Shown: positions 1-5,077 of the stretch, piece by piece | How the letters are laid out: each line of letters starts with the position of its first letter | How positions within the stretch are numbered: position 1 is the first letter of the stretch | Virus record (IMG/VR): IMGVR_UViG_3300010160_000117 | Coordinates: 1-36,464 of that record | Strand: one strand, 5' to 3' | Origin: a virus | Length of the DNA stretch: 36,464 bases | Notes under the pieces: model-generated | What the model was told of the DNA's origin: nothing | Databases searched by the model: none | The model's input: the letters and a program-made list of their open reading frames with translations, nothing else | Program-made: the position numbers and the translations under genes

Positions 1-274
1 ATTTTGTATGATCGTAGCTTTTCTTATTAAAAAGACCTTCAATTAAAAGACCTTTTGATATGCAGTTATTTATTATTCGTCTTATGCTCTGTCGATTCCA
101 ATAAGGAAATAGCTCAGAAAATGCTCTCTGGCTGTTGTAGGTCCAATAATGGCCTTCTTTATAGTTATGTCTATTTGCTATGTTTTGAATCGTCCAGAAA
201 TGTATATTATTTAAAAATATTGCCTCATCCACACCATACTTTTTCGCTATCTCTGTATTAAAGCTATGTAACAT
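1..274 (-). CDS. Replisome-organiser-like replication protein, N-terminal part (continues at the window's other end)
   Basis: This is the first 87 codons of a protein that runs off the left edge and continues at 36451 down to 35937. ATG is at 274, and an AGGG lies about 9 bases upstream. The protein begins MLHSFNTEIAKKYGVDEAIF, followed by WTYNSQRAFSELFPYWNRQS and IRRIINNCISKGLLIEG. This is the winged-helix pattern found at the start of many phage replication initiators or replisome organisers (a DnaD/DnaT-like role, recruiting DnaB helicase to the origin). Reading across the 13-base end overlap gives KKSYDHTKWYALTS with no frame change. The full product would be about 262 aa. The helicase gene follows directly. 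The fold assignment is from pattern memory; the junction is seen directly. Confidence 0.85.
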   Translation of the reverse strand, partial: MLHSFNTEIAKKYGVDEAIFLNNIHFWTIQNIANRHNYKEGHYWTYNSQRAFSELFPYWNRQSIRRIINNCISKGLLIEGLFNKKSYDHTK

Positions 275-308
275 GATAAAATCCCTATTGATAAATCCTG
301 TTGTACCG

Positions 309-332
309 AGCCCTCCGAACTGAGGGCTTTTT
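309..332 (+). terminator. Rho-independent terminator
   Basis: A 7-bp GC-rich stem AGCCCTC/GAGGGCT (309-315 with 322-328) encloses a 6-base loop and is followed by TTTTATTT on the plus strand. It has the form of an intrinsic terminator for rightward transcription. No plus-strand gene precedes it: upstream lies the antisense side of the replication genes. It may stop antisense transcription coming from the csrA operon side. Read leftward, it lies in the leader of the replication gene without a U-tract. Confidence 0.6.
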
Positions 333-428
333 ATTTGAAACCATTCATCCTAGCACGCTCAAATGCTCTAAAAGCAAGAGCAGGAAAGGCTCTTAACGAT
401 ATCTTTACAAAGTCTTGATGATATTTTT

Positions 429-451
429 CGCACATGTTTGGTGCATGTGCG
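429..451. repeat. Perfect 8-bp inverted repeat, hairpin-forming
   Basis: CGCACATG (429-436) and CATGTGCG (444-451) form a perfect stem with a 7-base loop TTTGGTG. There is no T-tract on either strand, so it is not an ordinary terminator. It could be an operator, a primosome-assembly or origin hairpin, or an RNA stem. Confidence 0.6.
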
Positions 452-516
452 TATGACAAAGCTAATAAGAAATTTTGCATGTGACAAATCCTTCTGTTGT
501 TCGCAAGAATTAAAGG

Positions 517-544
517 TTGACAGACAAATTAAATGTGCTACAAT
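517..544 (+). promoter_or_regulatory. Strong sigma70 promoter with extended -10
   Basis: TTGACA at 517-522, a 16-base spacer and TACAAT at 539-544, preceded by TG at 536-537 (extended -10). It matches the consensus closely. Transcription would start near 551 and run rightward into 551-990, where no plausible ORF exists. The product is therefore predicted to be a non-coding RNA. Confidence 0.7.
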
Positions 545-640
545 TTTACCCATATTCGCCGACTTCTATTCGGTTAATGTATCCAGGGCCTACGGCCACG
601 ACTAGCCTGGTGCTGATACACCTGGTTAGTCGATCATACT

Positions 641-708
641 AATGCAATACTTAATAACAATCAATCACTTAGTGAAATAAAAAAAACACTAACAATTGTA
701 AATTATTC
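641..708. other. AT-rich stretch, possible DNA-unwinding element
   Basis: About 70 bases very poor in G and C, including an 8-A run and CACTTAGTG (667-675). It sits between two structured segments close to the replication gene. It could be the melting region of an origin, or simply an unstructured linker of the candidate RNA. Confidence 0.3.
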
Positions 709-784
709 GTAAAGATTTACGGCCCCGGCAGCGTCTTGTACATATGATCATCCCGGATGACCCTCTTGGGGCCACCATGTTGCC
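709..784 (+). repeat. Tandem structured repeat, copy A
   Basis: It begins GTAAAGATTTACGGCC and ends GGGGCCACCATGTTGCC. Outer stem GGCCCC (721-726) pairs with GGGGCC (768-773). Inside, TCATCC (748-753) and GGATGA (755-760) form an inverted repeat. Copy B follows at a period of 87 to 90 bases with the same flanks and a different but still pairing stem. Confidence 0.6.
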
Positions 785-795
785 ACATGCACATT

Positions 796-874
796 GTAAA
801 GATTTATGGCCTCTAGGCGGTCTTTCGGATGTGAGATCCCCGGGGGACCATCATCTAGAGGCCACCATATTGCC
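796..874 (+). repeat. Tandem structured repeat, copy B
   Basis: It begins GTAAAGATTTATGGCC and ends GAGGCCACCATATTGCC. Outer stem GGCCTCTAG (808-816) pairs perfectly with CTAGAGGCC (855-863). GGTC (819-822) can pair with GACC (846-849), and GGAT (827-830) with ATCC (836-839). Against copy A, the fifth base pair of the outer stem changes from C-G to T-A on both sides, a compensatory change that suggests selection on structure. The end of this copy also supplies the -35 region of the tRNA-like gene. Confidence 0.6.
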
Positions 875-896
875 GACATCAGCAAAATGGTATAAT
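870..896 (+). promoter_or_regulatory. Promoter of the tRNA-like gene
   Basis: TATAAT at 891-896 is preceded by TG at 888-889 (extended -10). A TTGCCG lies at 870-875 with a short 15-base spacer. The expected start, about 7 bases after the -10, coincides with G903, the first base of the acceptor stem. The gene would then be transcribed with little or no 5' leader. Confidence 0.55.
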
Positions 897-902
897 AACA
901 AC

Positions 903-991
903 GACCCCGTAGCTCAGTCTGGTAGAGCCGTTTAGCTCCTAGAGCGCCGCTTTTTATCGGTAGGTCGTTGGTTCGAATCCAACCGGGGTCA
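903..991 (+). tRNA. tRNA-like gene with aberrant anticodon region (possibly degenerate, or an attachment-site relic)
   Basis: The acceptor stem is perfect (GACCCCG 903-909 with CGGGGTC 984-990, discriminator A991). The T arm is perfect (GTTGG, TTCGAAT, CCAAC at 967-983), and a good D arm is present (912-915/925-928). The middle is abnormal: about 17 extra bases (929-945) include a second GAGC. The helix around CTTTTTAT is GCCG/CGGT with an 8-base loop. A single added G between 957 and 958 would restore a normal lysine-type TTT anticodon arm; alternatively CCT at 938-940 is the anticodon and the TTT helix is a long variable arm. CCA is not encoded. The 3' end overlaps the stop codon of the minus-strand ORF that ends at 989. 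Confidence 0.6.
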
Positions 992-1177
992 TTCCAAACG
1001 ACTATTTTTATATTTCTCAATAATATCGTCTAGCGTTGGCTGCTTGTCGTAGCCATCAATCATCAGATTTATTTTGAATGATAACTTTCCAAGAGTCTTG
1101 TTTTTGCTGTAGACCGTATCAACGCGCCGCACGCAATCATACAAGTCCTGAAGCTCTGCTTTTGTAAAGTCGTTCAC
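989..1177 (-). CDS. Small hypothetical early protein (MNDFTK family)
   Basis: A 62-residue product starting at GTG 1177, which overlaps the TGA of the preceding gene (GAGTGAAC), so it is translationally coupled. It begins MNDFTKAELQDLYDCVRRVD and ends with a charged helix. The start resembles the product of the gene at 33321 on the other arm (MNDFTKEELSML), suggesting paralogues. Such short N-terminal patterns recur among small phage proteins of unknown role. Last gene of the leftward regulatory operon; its stop lies in the 3' end of the tRNA-like gene. Confidence 0.65.
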   Translation of the reverse strand: MNDFTKAELQDLYDCVRRVDTVYSKNKTLGKLSFKINLMIDGYDKQPTLDDIIEKYKNSRLE

Positions 1178-1374
1178 TCTTCATCCCCGTACTTAATAAT
1201 GTTCCTCAACACCATTAAAATACTGTCATAAGCCATTATCTCGCCCTTGTAAGCACCCATCTGATAATCGCTCAAAGGAACCTCGGCCATCTTGTCCAAC
1301 ATGAAGTCCACAGTATCTGCACGCTCTTGCCACAAATATTCGCGGAGCTCCTGAAATGTTTTTGGGTAAATCAT
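1174..1374 (-). CDS. Small hypothetical early protein
   Basis: A 66-residue product beginning MIYPKTFQELREYL. The frame is open further upstream, but ATG 1374 overlaps the TGA of the preceding gene as ATGA, which favours this start. It is rich in charged and aromatic helix-forming residues, with no Cys-based motif, signal or membrane segment. The role is unknown. It lies fourth in the leftward operon headed by the Cro-like gene. Confidence 0.65.
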   Translation of the reverse strand: MIYPKTFQELREYLWQERADTVDFMLDKMAEVPLSDYQMGAYKGEIMAYDSILMVLRNIIKYGDEE

Positions 1375-1565
1375 CGCATCCCATCCCTTAAAGCAATCAA
1401 ACAATCAGCCAGAAGTCGAAAAGCCCTGACTCCCAACACCCCATCAACACGAGTATTCGTAGCTCCTAACGCAATCTCAAGGGCATGAAAGCTACGATCA
1501 ATAGCAGAACCACTCCTAACCCTTTTCCACTCGCGAAGCTCTTCTAGCTCTTCCAGCTCAGTCAT
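1371..1565 (-). CDS. Small hypothetical early protein
   Basis: A 64-residue product beginning MTELEELEELREWKRVR, an acidic-basic amphipathic helix, followed by a helical segment ending LIALRDGMR. ATG 1565 overlaps the end of the preceding gene by 8 bases. No family is recognised. Coupling on both sides supports it being a real gene of the regulatory operon. Confidence 0.6.
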   Translation of the reverse strand: MTELEELEELREWKRVRSGSAIDRSFHALEIALGATNTRVDGVLGVRAFRLLADCLIALRDGMR

Positions 1566-1890
1566 GCGTCACCTGGTAAACATAAGGCCTCGTTTTTCGA
1601 TTAACCTTCACCCACCCTTCTCGCTCAAGAATGCAAATAATTGAACTTATTTTCGAAGGGAAGAATCCCGTGCGAAGTCCAATCGAGGTAATTGAAAGCT
1701 TATCATTCGAAAGCAAATCATGGTAAACAGAAAGAATAGCCTCGACAGAACACAAGCACCCAACATTGCTCCGTCGATTCCAAGTCGAAATAATTTTAGC
1801 CAAATCCTCTCGTGAATCACGCAACTCCATTCTTTGCTTTATTGCACGACTTTTTTCTAATATCCTTTCAATCTCCGTCGAGCTCAACAT
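1558..1890 (-). CDS. Winged-helix-like DNA-binding protein (probable second regulator of the switch)
   Basis: A 110-residue product. The C-terminal half reads as a helix-turn-helix followed by a wing: SITSIGLRTGFFPSKISSII, then a helix ILEREGWVKVNRKTRPYVYQ. This fits a small winged-helix DNA-binding domain, as in phage replication or regulatory proteins acting with a Cro/CI-type partner. The start ATG 1890 overlaps the end of the Cro-like gene by 23 bases. It could be an activator like CII or a co-repressor; the specific role is inference. Confidence 0.6.
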   Translation of the reverse strand: MLSSTEIERILEKSRAIKQRMELRDSREDLAKIISTWNRRSNVGCLCSVEAILSVYHDLLSNDKLSITSIGLRTGFFPSKISSIICILEREGWVKVNRKTRPYVYQVTHD

Positions 1891-2071
1891 TCAATACGTC
1901 CTCAAATCGTGCCCGCAATCCACCATCGGTTATCTTCTCTAACCGCACCTGACTCGCAATAGGTATGTACCCGCGAGCCACCCAACTGTGAAAGCTAGTG
2001 GCCCCCAACCCCGTGCGCCGTGAGAACTGATATCCATTCCCGTAATAAGCTTTAAATTCTTCTATTGTCAT
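1868..2071 (-). CDS. Cro/YdaS-like repressor
   Basis: A 67-residue protein beginning MTIEEFKAYYGNGYQFSRRT and continuing GLGATSFHSWVARGYIPI. This is the short helix-turn-helix layout of Cro/YdaS-type phage regulators, which pair a terse recognition helix with a W-x-x-x-G-x-I-P turn. A strong ribosome site (GGGGGAT) lies just before ATG 2071. It heads the leftward operon and faces the divergent promoter pair at 2095-2140, which it probably binds. YdaS-family proteins are known as phage Cro-like regulators; target and sign of control are inferred. Confidence 0.75.
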   Translation of the reverse strand: MTIEEFKAYYGNGYQFSRRTGLGATSFHSWVARGYIPIASQVRLEKITDGGLRARFEDVLNVELDGD

Positions 2072-2094
2072 ACATCCCCCGTTAATCTTAATAA

Positions 2095-2123
2095 ATTATA
2101 ATAATTATTGCTTGCTTAGTCAA
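2095..2123 (-). promoter_or_regulatory. Leftward promoter of the Cro-like operon
   Basis: On the minus strand, TTGACT (2123-2118), a 17-base spacer and TATAAT (2100-2095), close to consensus. It overlaps the rightward promoter so that the two -35 boxes interleave. Its -10 lies in ATTATAATAA (2095-2104), which is the inverted copy of TTATTATAAT (2131-2140). Confidence 0.75.
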
Positions 2124-2140
2124 TCTAAATTTATTATAAT
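2112..2140 (+). promoter_or_regulatory. Rightward early promoter
   Basis: TTGCTT (2112-2117), a 17-base spacer and TATAAT (2135-2140). Transcription would start near 2147, 37 bases before the first early gene. The 10-bp inverted repeats containing both -10 boxes are likely operators, giving mutually exclusive transcription. Confidence 0.75.
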
Positions 2141-2183
2141 AGCTGTACGTCAATACCGACGGTTTAAATAAGGTAGATTACAA

Positions 2184-2696
2184 ATGAGCAAGCAAGAATT
2201 AATTGACACAGTCAAAGAAGCATTCGGTGTAACTTTGGCAAATAGCGGACTAACAATGGATGATATTTTTGAGCGCGGTCCATCGCCCGAAGAAGCAAGA
2301 ATCCGAGAGCTAGACGATAAATTATCACACCTTGATAAGATAAATTATGAAATAGCTCAACTGAGAGGCATCAAAGAAAAACTTGAGTCGCGTGTTAAAG
2401 AATTATTTAATCATGAGAAAATTGGTCAATCCACTTATCGTCATGGAAAATATGGCGTAGTTATCACTACTGGATACAATTACAAACTCAATAAAAGTGA
2501 ATATGAAGTAATGAAAGGATTTATTCCCGCCGAGTTTAATCCTGTTGTGGTTACTGAAAAAGTAGAATACAAAGTTAATCCTTCTCTTTACAAGCATGCC
2601 GAAGAATACGCTGACAATGAAACACTTCGATTGCTTAGCGAACTAATGCCAAAAGAAGATTCGAAACTTAATGTTGTACTCAAAGCTGCTGTATAA
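2184..2696 (+). CDS. Hypothetical early protein with coiled coil, first gene of the recombination operon
   Basis: A 170-residue protein. Residues about 34-75 form a charged, probably coiled-coil helix (LRGIKEKLESRVKELF). A beta-rich C-terminal region contains YKLNKSEYEVMKGFIPAEFN and VEYKVNPSLYKHAEE. Proteins of this shape are often seen in phages just before the AAA ATPase and SSB-like genes and may assist recombination or replication, but I do not recognise a characterised family. Start ATG 2184 has AAGG about 10 bases upstream and follows the rightward promoter directly. Confidence 0.8.
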   Translation: MSKQELIDTVKEAFGVTLANSGLTMDDIFERGPSPEEARIRELDDKLSHLDKINYEIAQLRGIKEKLESRVKELFNHEKIGQSTYRHGKYGVVITTGYNYKLNKSEYEVMKGFIPAEFNPVVVTEKVEYKVNPSLYKHAEEYADNETLRLLSELMPKEDSKLNVVLKAAV

Positions 2697-2703
2697 GGAC
2701 ATC

Positions 2704-2898
2704 ATGAACAAAGGATTGTTAGCAATAATTTTGTTGATGGCTGGATGCACTCCGGTCATCGTTATGGAAAACGAAGACAATTGTGAGATTGTTACTACGC
2801 GCCATGATAATATTTTTACGGAGACTTGGGTTTGTCATGGCAAATTTATGACTGATGATGACATGGCTATGATTGCTATGAACGGGGTTACGAAATAA
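2704..2898 (+). CDS. Small lipoprotein
   Basis: A 64-residue product starting MNKGLLAIILLMAGC. This is a type II signal peptide with lipobox LMAGC, so lipidation is expected at Cys15. The mature part is acidic, with two further cysteines (about 24 and 41) able to form a disulfide. The frame is open 11 codons earlier, but ATG 2704, with AAGGA at 2696-2700 and right after the upstream stop, fits a signal peptide. Phage lipoproteins expressed early often act in superinfection exclusion; that role is only inferred here. Confidence 0.75.
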   Translation: MNKGLLAIILLMAGCTPVIVMENEDNCEIVTTRHDNIFTETWVCHGKFMTDDDMAMIAMNGVTK

Positions 2899-2940
2899 AT
2901 AATTGCACCTGCAATAAAAATGCAACTTGGAGTTATATTT

Positions 2941-3597
2941 GTGTCAAATAATGTATTAATTTTAGGCCCAAGCGGAAGCGGTAAGAGCACCAGCATTAGA
3001 ACCCTGGATTCTGAATCAACTTATATTCTTAACGTCCTTGGCAAGCCATTACCTTTTAGGGGATACAAGAAAAAATACAATTTAGACCAAAAAAATTACT
3101 ATGAGACAGACGATTGGACACGAGTTGTGAAATGCATTCAAGTGGTCAATTTAGAAAAGCCTCATATAAAAACATTAGTCATTGACGATCTTCAGCATGT
3201 TCTGTCAAATGAGTTTATGCGTCGAATTGGTGAGCGGGGATTTGATAAATTCAATGACTTTGCTTTTCATTTCTGGAAAATAATTATGGAGGCCAAGGAT
3301 ACTCGGGACGATCTTGTATGCGTATTCATGATTCATAATGAAATAGATGACACAGGGATGTCTAAAGTAAAAACTGTAGGGAAACTAACGGATAAAACAG
3401 TCTCCCCAGATAGCACGTTTACCACTATATTGCATAGTAATGTACGGGATGGTGAGTATTCATTCATAACGCAAAACGATGGATTTCATCTTGCAAAAAG
3501 CCCAATAGGTATGTTTGAAGAAAAAAATATCCCAAATGATCTGAAGTTTGTACGTGATACTATTACCAATTACTTTAACGACGGAGAAGATGAATGA
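2941..3597 (+). CDS. Sak4/AAA_24-type phage P-loop ATPase
   Basis: About 218 residues from GTG 2941, which has GGAG 9 bases upstream; an in-frame ATG at 2920 has no ribosome site. Walker A is GPSGSGKS near the N-terminus. Walker B is TLVIDDLQHVL. The C-terminal stretch DGFHLAKSPIGMFEEKNIPN is typical of the AAA_24 family, which includes Sak4-like single-strand annealing or RecA-like proteins. It likely drives homologous recombination together with the SSB-like protein encoded next, whose ATG overlaps this stop, and the Cas4-like nuclease two genes on. Confidence 0.85.
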   Translation: MSNNVLILGPSGSGKSTSIRTLDSESTYILNVLGKPLPFRGYKKKYNLDQKNYYETDDWTRVVKCIQVVNLEKPHIKTLVIDDLQHVLSNEFMRRIGERGFDKFNDFAFHFWKIIMEAKDTRDDLVCVFMIHNEIDDTGMSKVKTVGKLTDKTVSPDSTFTTILHSNVRDGEYSFITQNDGFHLAKSPIGMFEEKNIPNDLKFVRDTITNYFNDGEDE

Positions 3598-4154
3598 GTT
3601 TTTTTACCCTTAGCAGTGGTTCAGTTGCATCAGGTGATCCAATGGCCGCGTTCATCGCCGATATGTCGGTCATCCCAAATAATTCAATGGTCTTGGCCAC
3701 ACTAGAAAAGTGTGAAGTCAAAGAATTCCGAGGAACAAAAACATTTAGCGTAACCTGGAAAATGCTAAATTTGTTCAAGAATCAAATTGTTCGTCAAAAA
3801 ATAGACGTATTCAGCGACAACGAAAAAAAAGCAGACAGAGCAAAAGAAATGTTTATGCTCATCTTCAAAATTTGCAATGTTAATGTGCAAGACAAGAATC
3901 ATGGCCCAACACCAAACGAACTGTATCAACTTGAACGCAAAGTATGTGGATTAAGGATTCGCGAATACTCTCTTGTAGGTGATGATGGCGTGACTCGTGA
4001 AGGTAATTTTGTCAGCGAATTACACGACACCAAAGGATTTATCGAAGCAGTTGGTGAAAAAATGGTTGCCAAAGAAACAAAATCACGACCAAACCCCACT
4101 CAAGATTTCGACGAGCTCAATCCACCCATGATTGATGATGAAATTCCGTTTTGA
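3594..4154 (+). CDS. Phage single-stranded DNA-binding (SSB-like) protein
   Basis: A 186-residue protein with ATGA overlap to the ATPase gene. The middle (MVLATLEKCEVKEF, then TFSVTWKMLN) reads as an OB-fold-like beta region. The C-terminus is acidic and ends MIDDEIPF, strikingly like the DDDIPF tip of bacterial SSB that recruits partner proteins. In Sak4-type operons the gene beside the ATPase is commonly a distant SSB (DUF669-like). It should coat ssDNA and hand it to the ATPase or nuclease. Function by motif and context; fold not proven. Confidence 0.75.
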   Translation: MSFFTLSSGSVASGDPMAAFIADMSVIPNNSMVLATLEKCEVKEFRGTKTFSVTWKMLNLFKNQIVRQKIDVFSDNEKKADRAKEMFMLIFKICNVNVQDKNHGPTPNELYQLERKVCGLRIREYSLVGDDGVTREGNFVSELHDTKGFIEAVGEKMVAKETKSRPNPTQDFDELNPPMIDDEIPF

Positions 4155-4183
4155 CTTACTAAGTTTGCCAACAAGGAATAAAA

Positions 4184-4390
4184 GTGGATAATTTTAAAGC
4201 TCCATCGTTGCTTACAGTGCCTCAATTTGTCAACAAACACCCTGCTTTCACTCTCGGCGGCGTTAGAGACAATATATTCAAATATGATTTAAATGGATTA
4301 AAGAAGTGTGGCGCCATCTTGCGGAATGGTCGACGTGTTCTCATTGATGAAGAAAAGTTCTTTCAATGGGTATTGAGCCGAAATAAATAA
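4184..4390 (+). CDS. Small helix-turn-helix (excisionase/AlpA-like) protein
   Basis: A 68-residue product from GTG 4184 with AAGGA 8 bases upstream. It reads LLTVPQFVNKHPAFTLGGVR and later GAILRNGRRVLIDEEKFFQW. This is the layout of MerR/excisionase-type winged DNA-binding domains, in which a helix-turn-helix is followed by a short hairpin and a terminal helix. Without an integrase in the genome, an excision role is doubtful; it may be a transcription or nuclease-targeting factor. It sits between the SSB-like and nuclease genes. Confidence 0.65.
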   Translation: MDNFKAPSLLTVPQFVNKHPAFTLGGVRDNIFKYDLNGLKKCGAILRNGRRVLIDEEKFFQWVLSRNK

Positions 4391-4402
4391 AGGAGATCAT
4401 AG

Positions 4403-5068
4403 ATGGACCTATCAGGATTAATCTTATCAGCTATAGAAAAACGAGCCAACGACCCTCATCGAGCCTATGTTGGTGCAAGCTCCATAGGCAACCCCTGTGT
4501 CCGCGCATTGTGGTACAGCTATCACGGAGCGCCCAGCGGGGACTTCTCTCCCACGATACGTGCTACGTTCGACGTGGGTAAACGCCTAGAGGGCCTCATG
4601 CTGGATTATATTGATTTGGCCGGAATAAAGGTTATTTTGCCCGACGAAATGAATCATTATTTGTTTTGCGTGGATGCCGAGATTCCTAAGTTCCAAGGCC
4701 ATATGGATGCTTTAATTGTTGTTGACGGCGAAGAATGCGTTCTCGAAGTAAAAACCGCAAAGAATGCTAGATTTCAAGCATTAAAAAAGAAAGGTCTTCG
4801 TGAATGGTCTCCTGGTTACTACGCGCAGTTGCAATCGTACATCGGTATGCGAGGATTAAAACGCGGGGCTTTATTGGCCATCAACAAAGATTCAAGTGAG
4901 CTGCATCATGAGTGGGTCGATTTTGACAGTTACTTTTACAATGAACTTCGAGCAAAAGCTCAAACAGTGATTGATTCCGAAGAGCCGCCAGAACGAATCA
5001 ACAAATCTCCGCTTTATATTGTATGCGCCCGGTGTAATTACAAAGACACTTGTTTCTTTTCTCAATGA
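4403..5068 (+). CDS. Cas4/RecB-like PD-(D/E)XK exonuclease with probable Fe-S cluster
   Basis: A 221-residue protein with an excellent ribosome site (AAGGAGATCATAG before ATG). Catalytic motifs read in order: GHMDALIV (Asp), CVLEVKTAK (E-V-K), and a Q-x-x-Y motif in YYAQLQSYIG. One Cys near residue 30 (GNPCVRALW) and a C-terminal CARCNYKDTC trio match the four-cysteine Fe-S arrangement of Cas4/AddB-type nucleases. It probably resects DNA ends for the Sak4/SSB recombination system or DNA processing. It is not CRISPR-linked: no cas genes or arrays are present. Confidence 0.85.
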   Translation: MDLSGLILSAIEKRANDPHRAYVGASSIGNPCVRALWYSYHGAPSGDFSPTIRATFDVGKRLEGLMLDYIDLAGIKVILPDEMNHYLFCVDAEIPKFQGHMDALIVVDGEECVLEVKTAKNARFQALKKKGLREWSPGYYAQLQSYIGMRGLKRGALLAINKDSSELHHEWVDFDSYFYNELRAKAQTVIDSEEPPERINKSPLYIVCARCNYKDTCFFSQ

Positions 5069-5077
5069 GGTTTCGTC

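Larger units (their letters stand above)
275..516. other. Non-coding leader or candidate origin region
   Basis: This stretch lies between the start of the leftward replication gene and the rightward promoter at 517. It contains the terminator at 309-332, alternative short hairpins (GCTCT at 364-368 and AGAGC at 377-381) and the strong inverted repeat at 429-451. A weak leftward promoter for the replication gene may lie near 347-352 (TGC followed by TAGGAT, minus strand), but its -35 box is poor. A 61-codon minus-strand frame here has no good ribosome site and is not called. Position beside the initiator and helicase genes makes an origin plausible, not shown. Confidence 0.4.
551..887 (+). ncRNA. 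Candidate structured non-coding RNA
   Basis: The stretch downstream of the 517-544 promoter has no credible ORF but strong potential structure. A CCGA/TCGG mini-stem lies at 559-573. GTATC (579-583) can pair with GATAC (615-619). A 14-position stem 599-612/619-632 (12 Watson-Crick pairs, one G-U, one mismatch) closes on loop CTGATA. Two tandem hairpin units follow at 709-784 and 796-874. No clear terminator is visible before the tRNA-like gene, so the 3' end is a guess. Alternative readings are an origin, a packaging site or multiple operators. Function is unknown. Confidence 0.35.

Noticed and set aside
1-13. Terminal 13-mer as a cos or att site
   Set aside because: It lies inside a continuous coding frame once joined, so an assembly or permutation overlap is simpler.
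368-553. 61-codon minus-strand frame opposite the rightward promoter
   Set aside because: It has no ribosome site, an odd Cys/Ser/Ile-rich composition and overlaps the consensus promoter and a perfect hairpin; better read as chance.
721-863. Tandem repeats as a CRISPR array or as ordinary terminators
   Set aside because: Only two copies with structured unequal interiors and no T-tracts; not direct repeats with spacers.
744-935. 63-codon plus-strand frame ending in NDPVAQSGRAV
   Set aside because: The end is another translated tRNA 5' half; the frame lies on the structured repeats and has no ribosome site.
748-1020. 90-codon minus-strand frame crossing the tRNA-like gene and repeats
   Set aside because: The text NDPGWIRTNDLPIKS is the familiar mistranslation of a tRNA T arm; the frame is a shadow of RNA structure.
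4403-5068. Possible CRISPR-Cas link of the Cas4-like nuclease
   Set aside because: No repeat-spacer array and no other cas gene is present; phage recombination context explains it.
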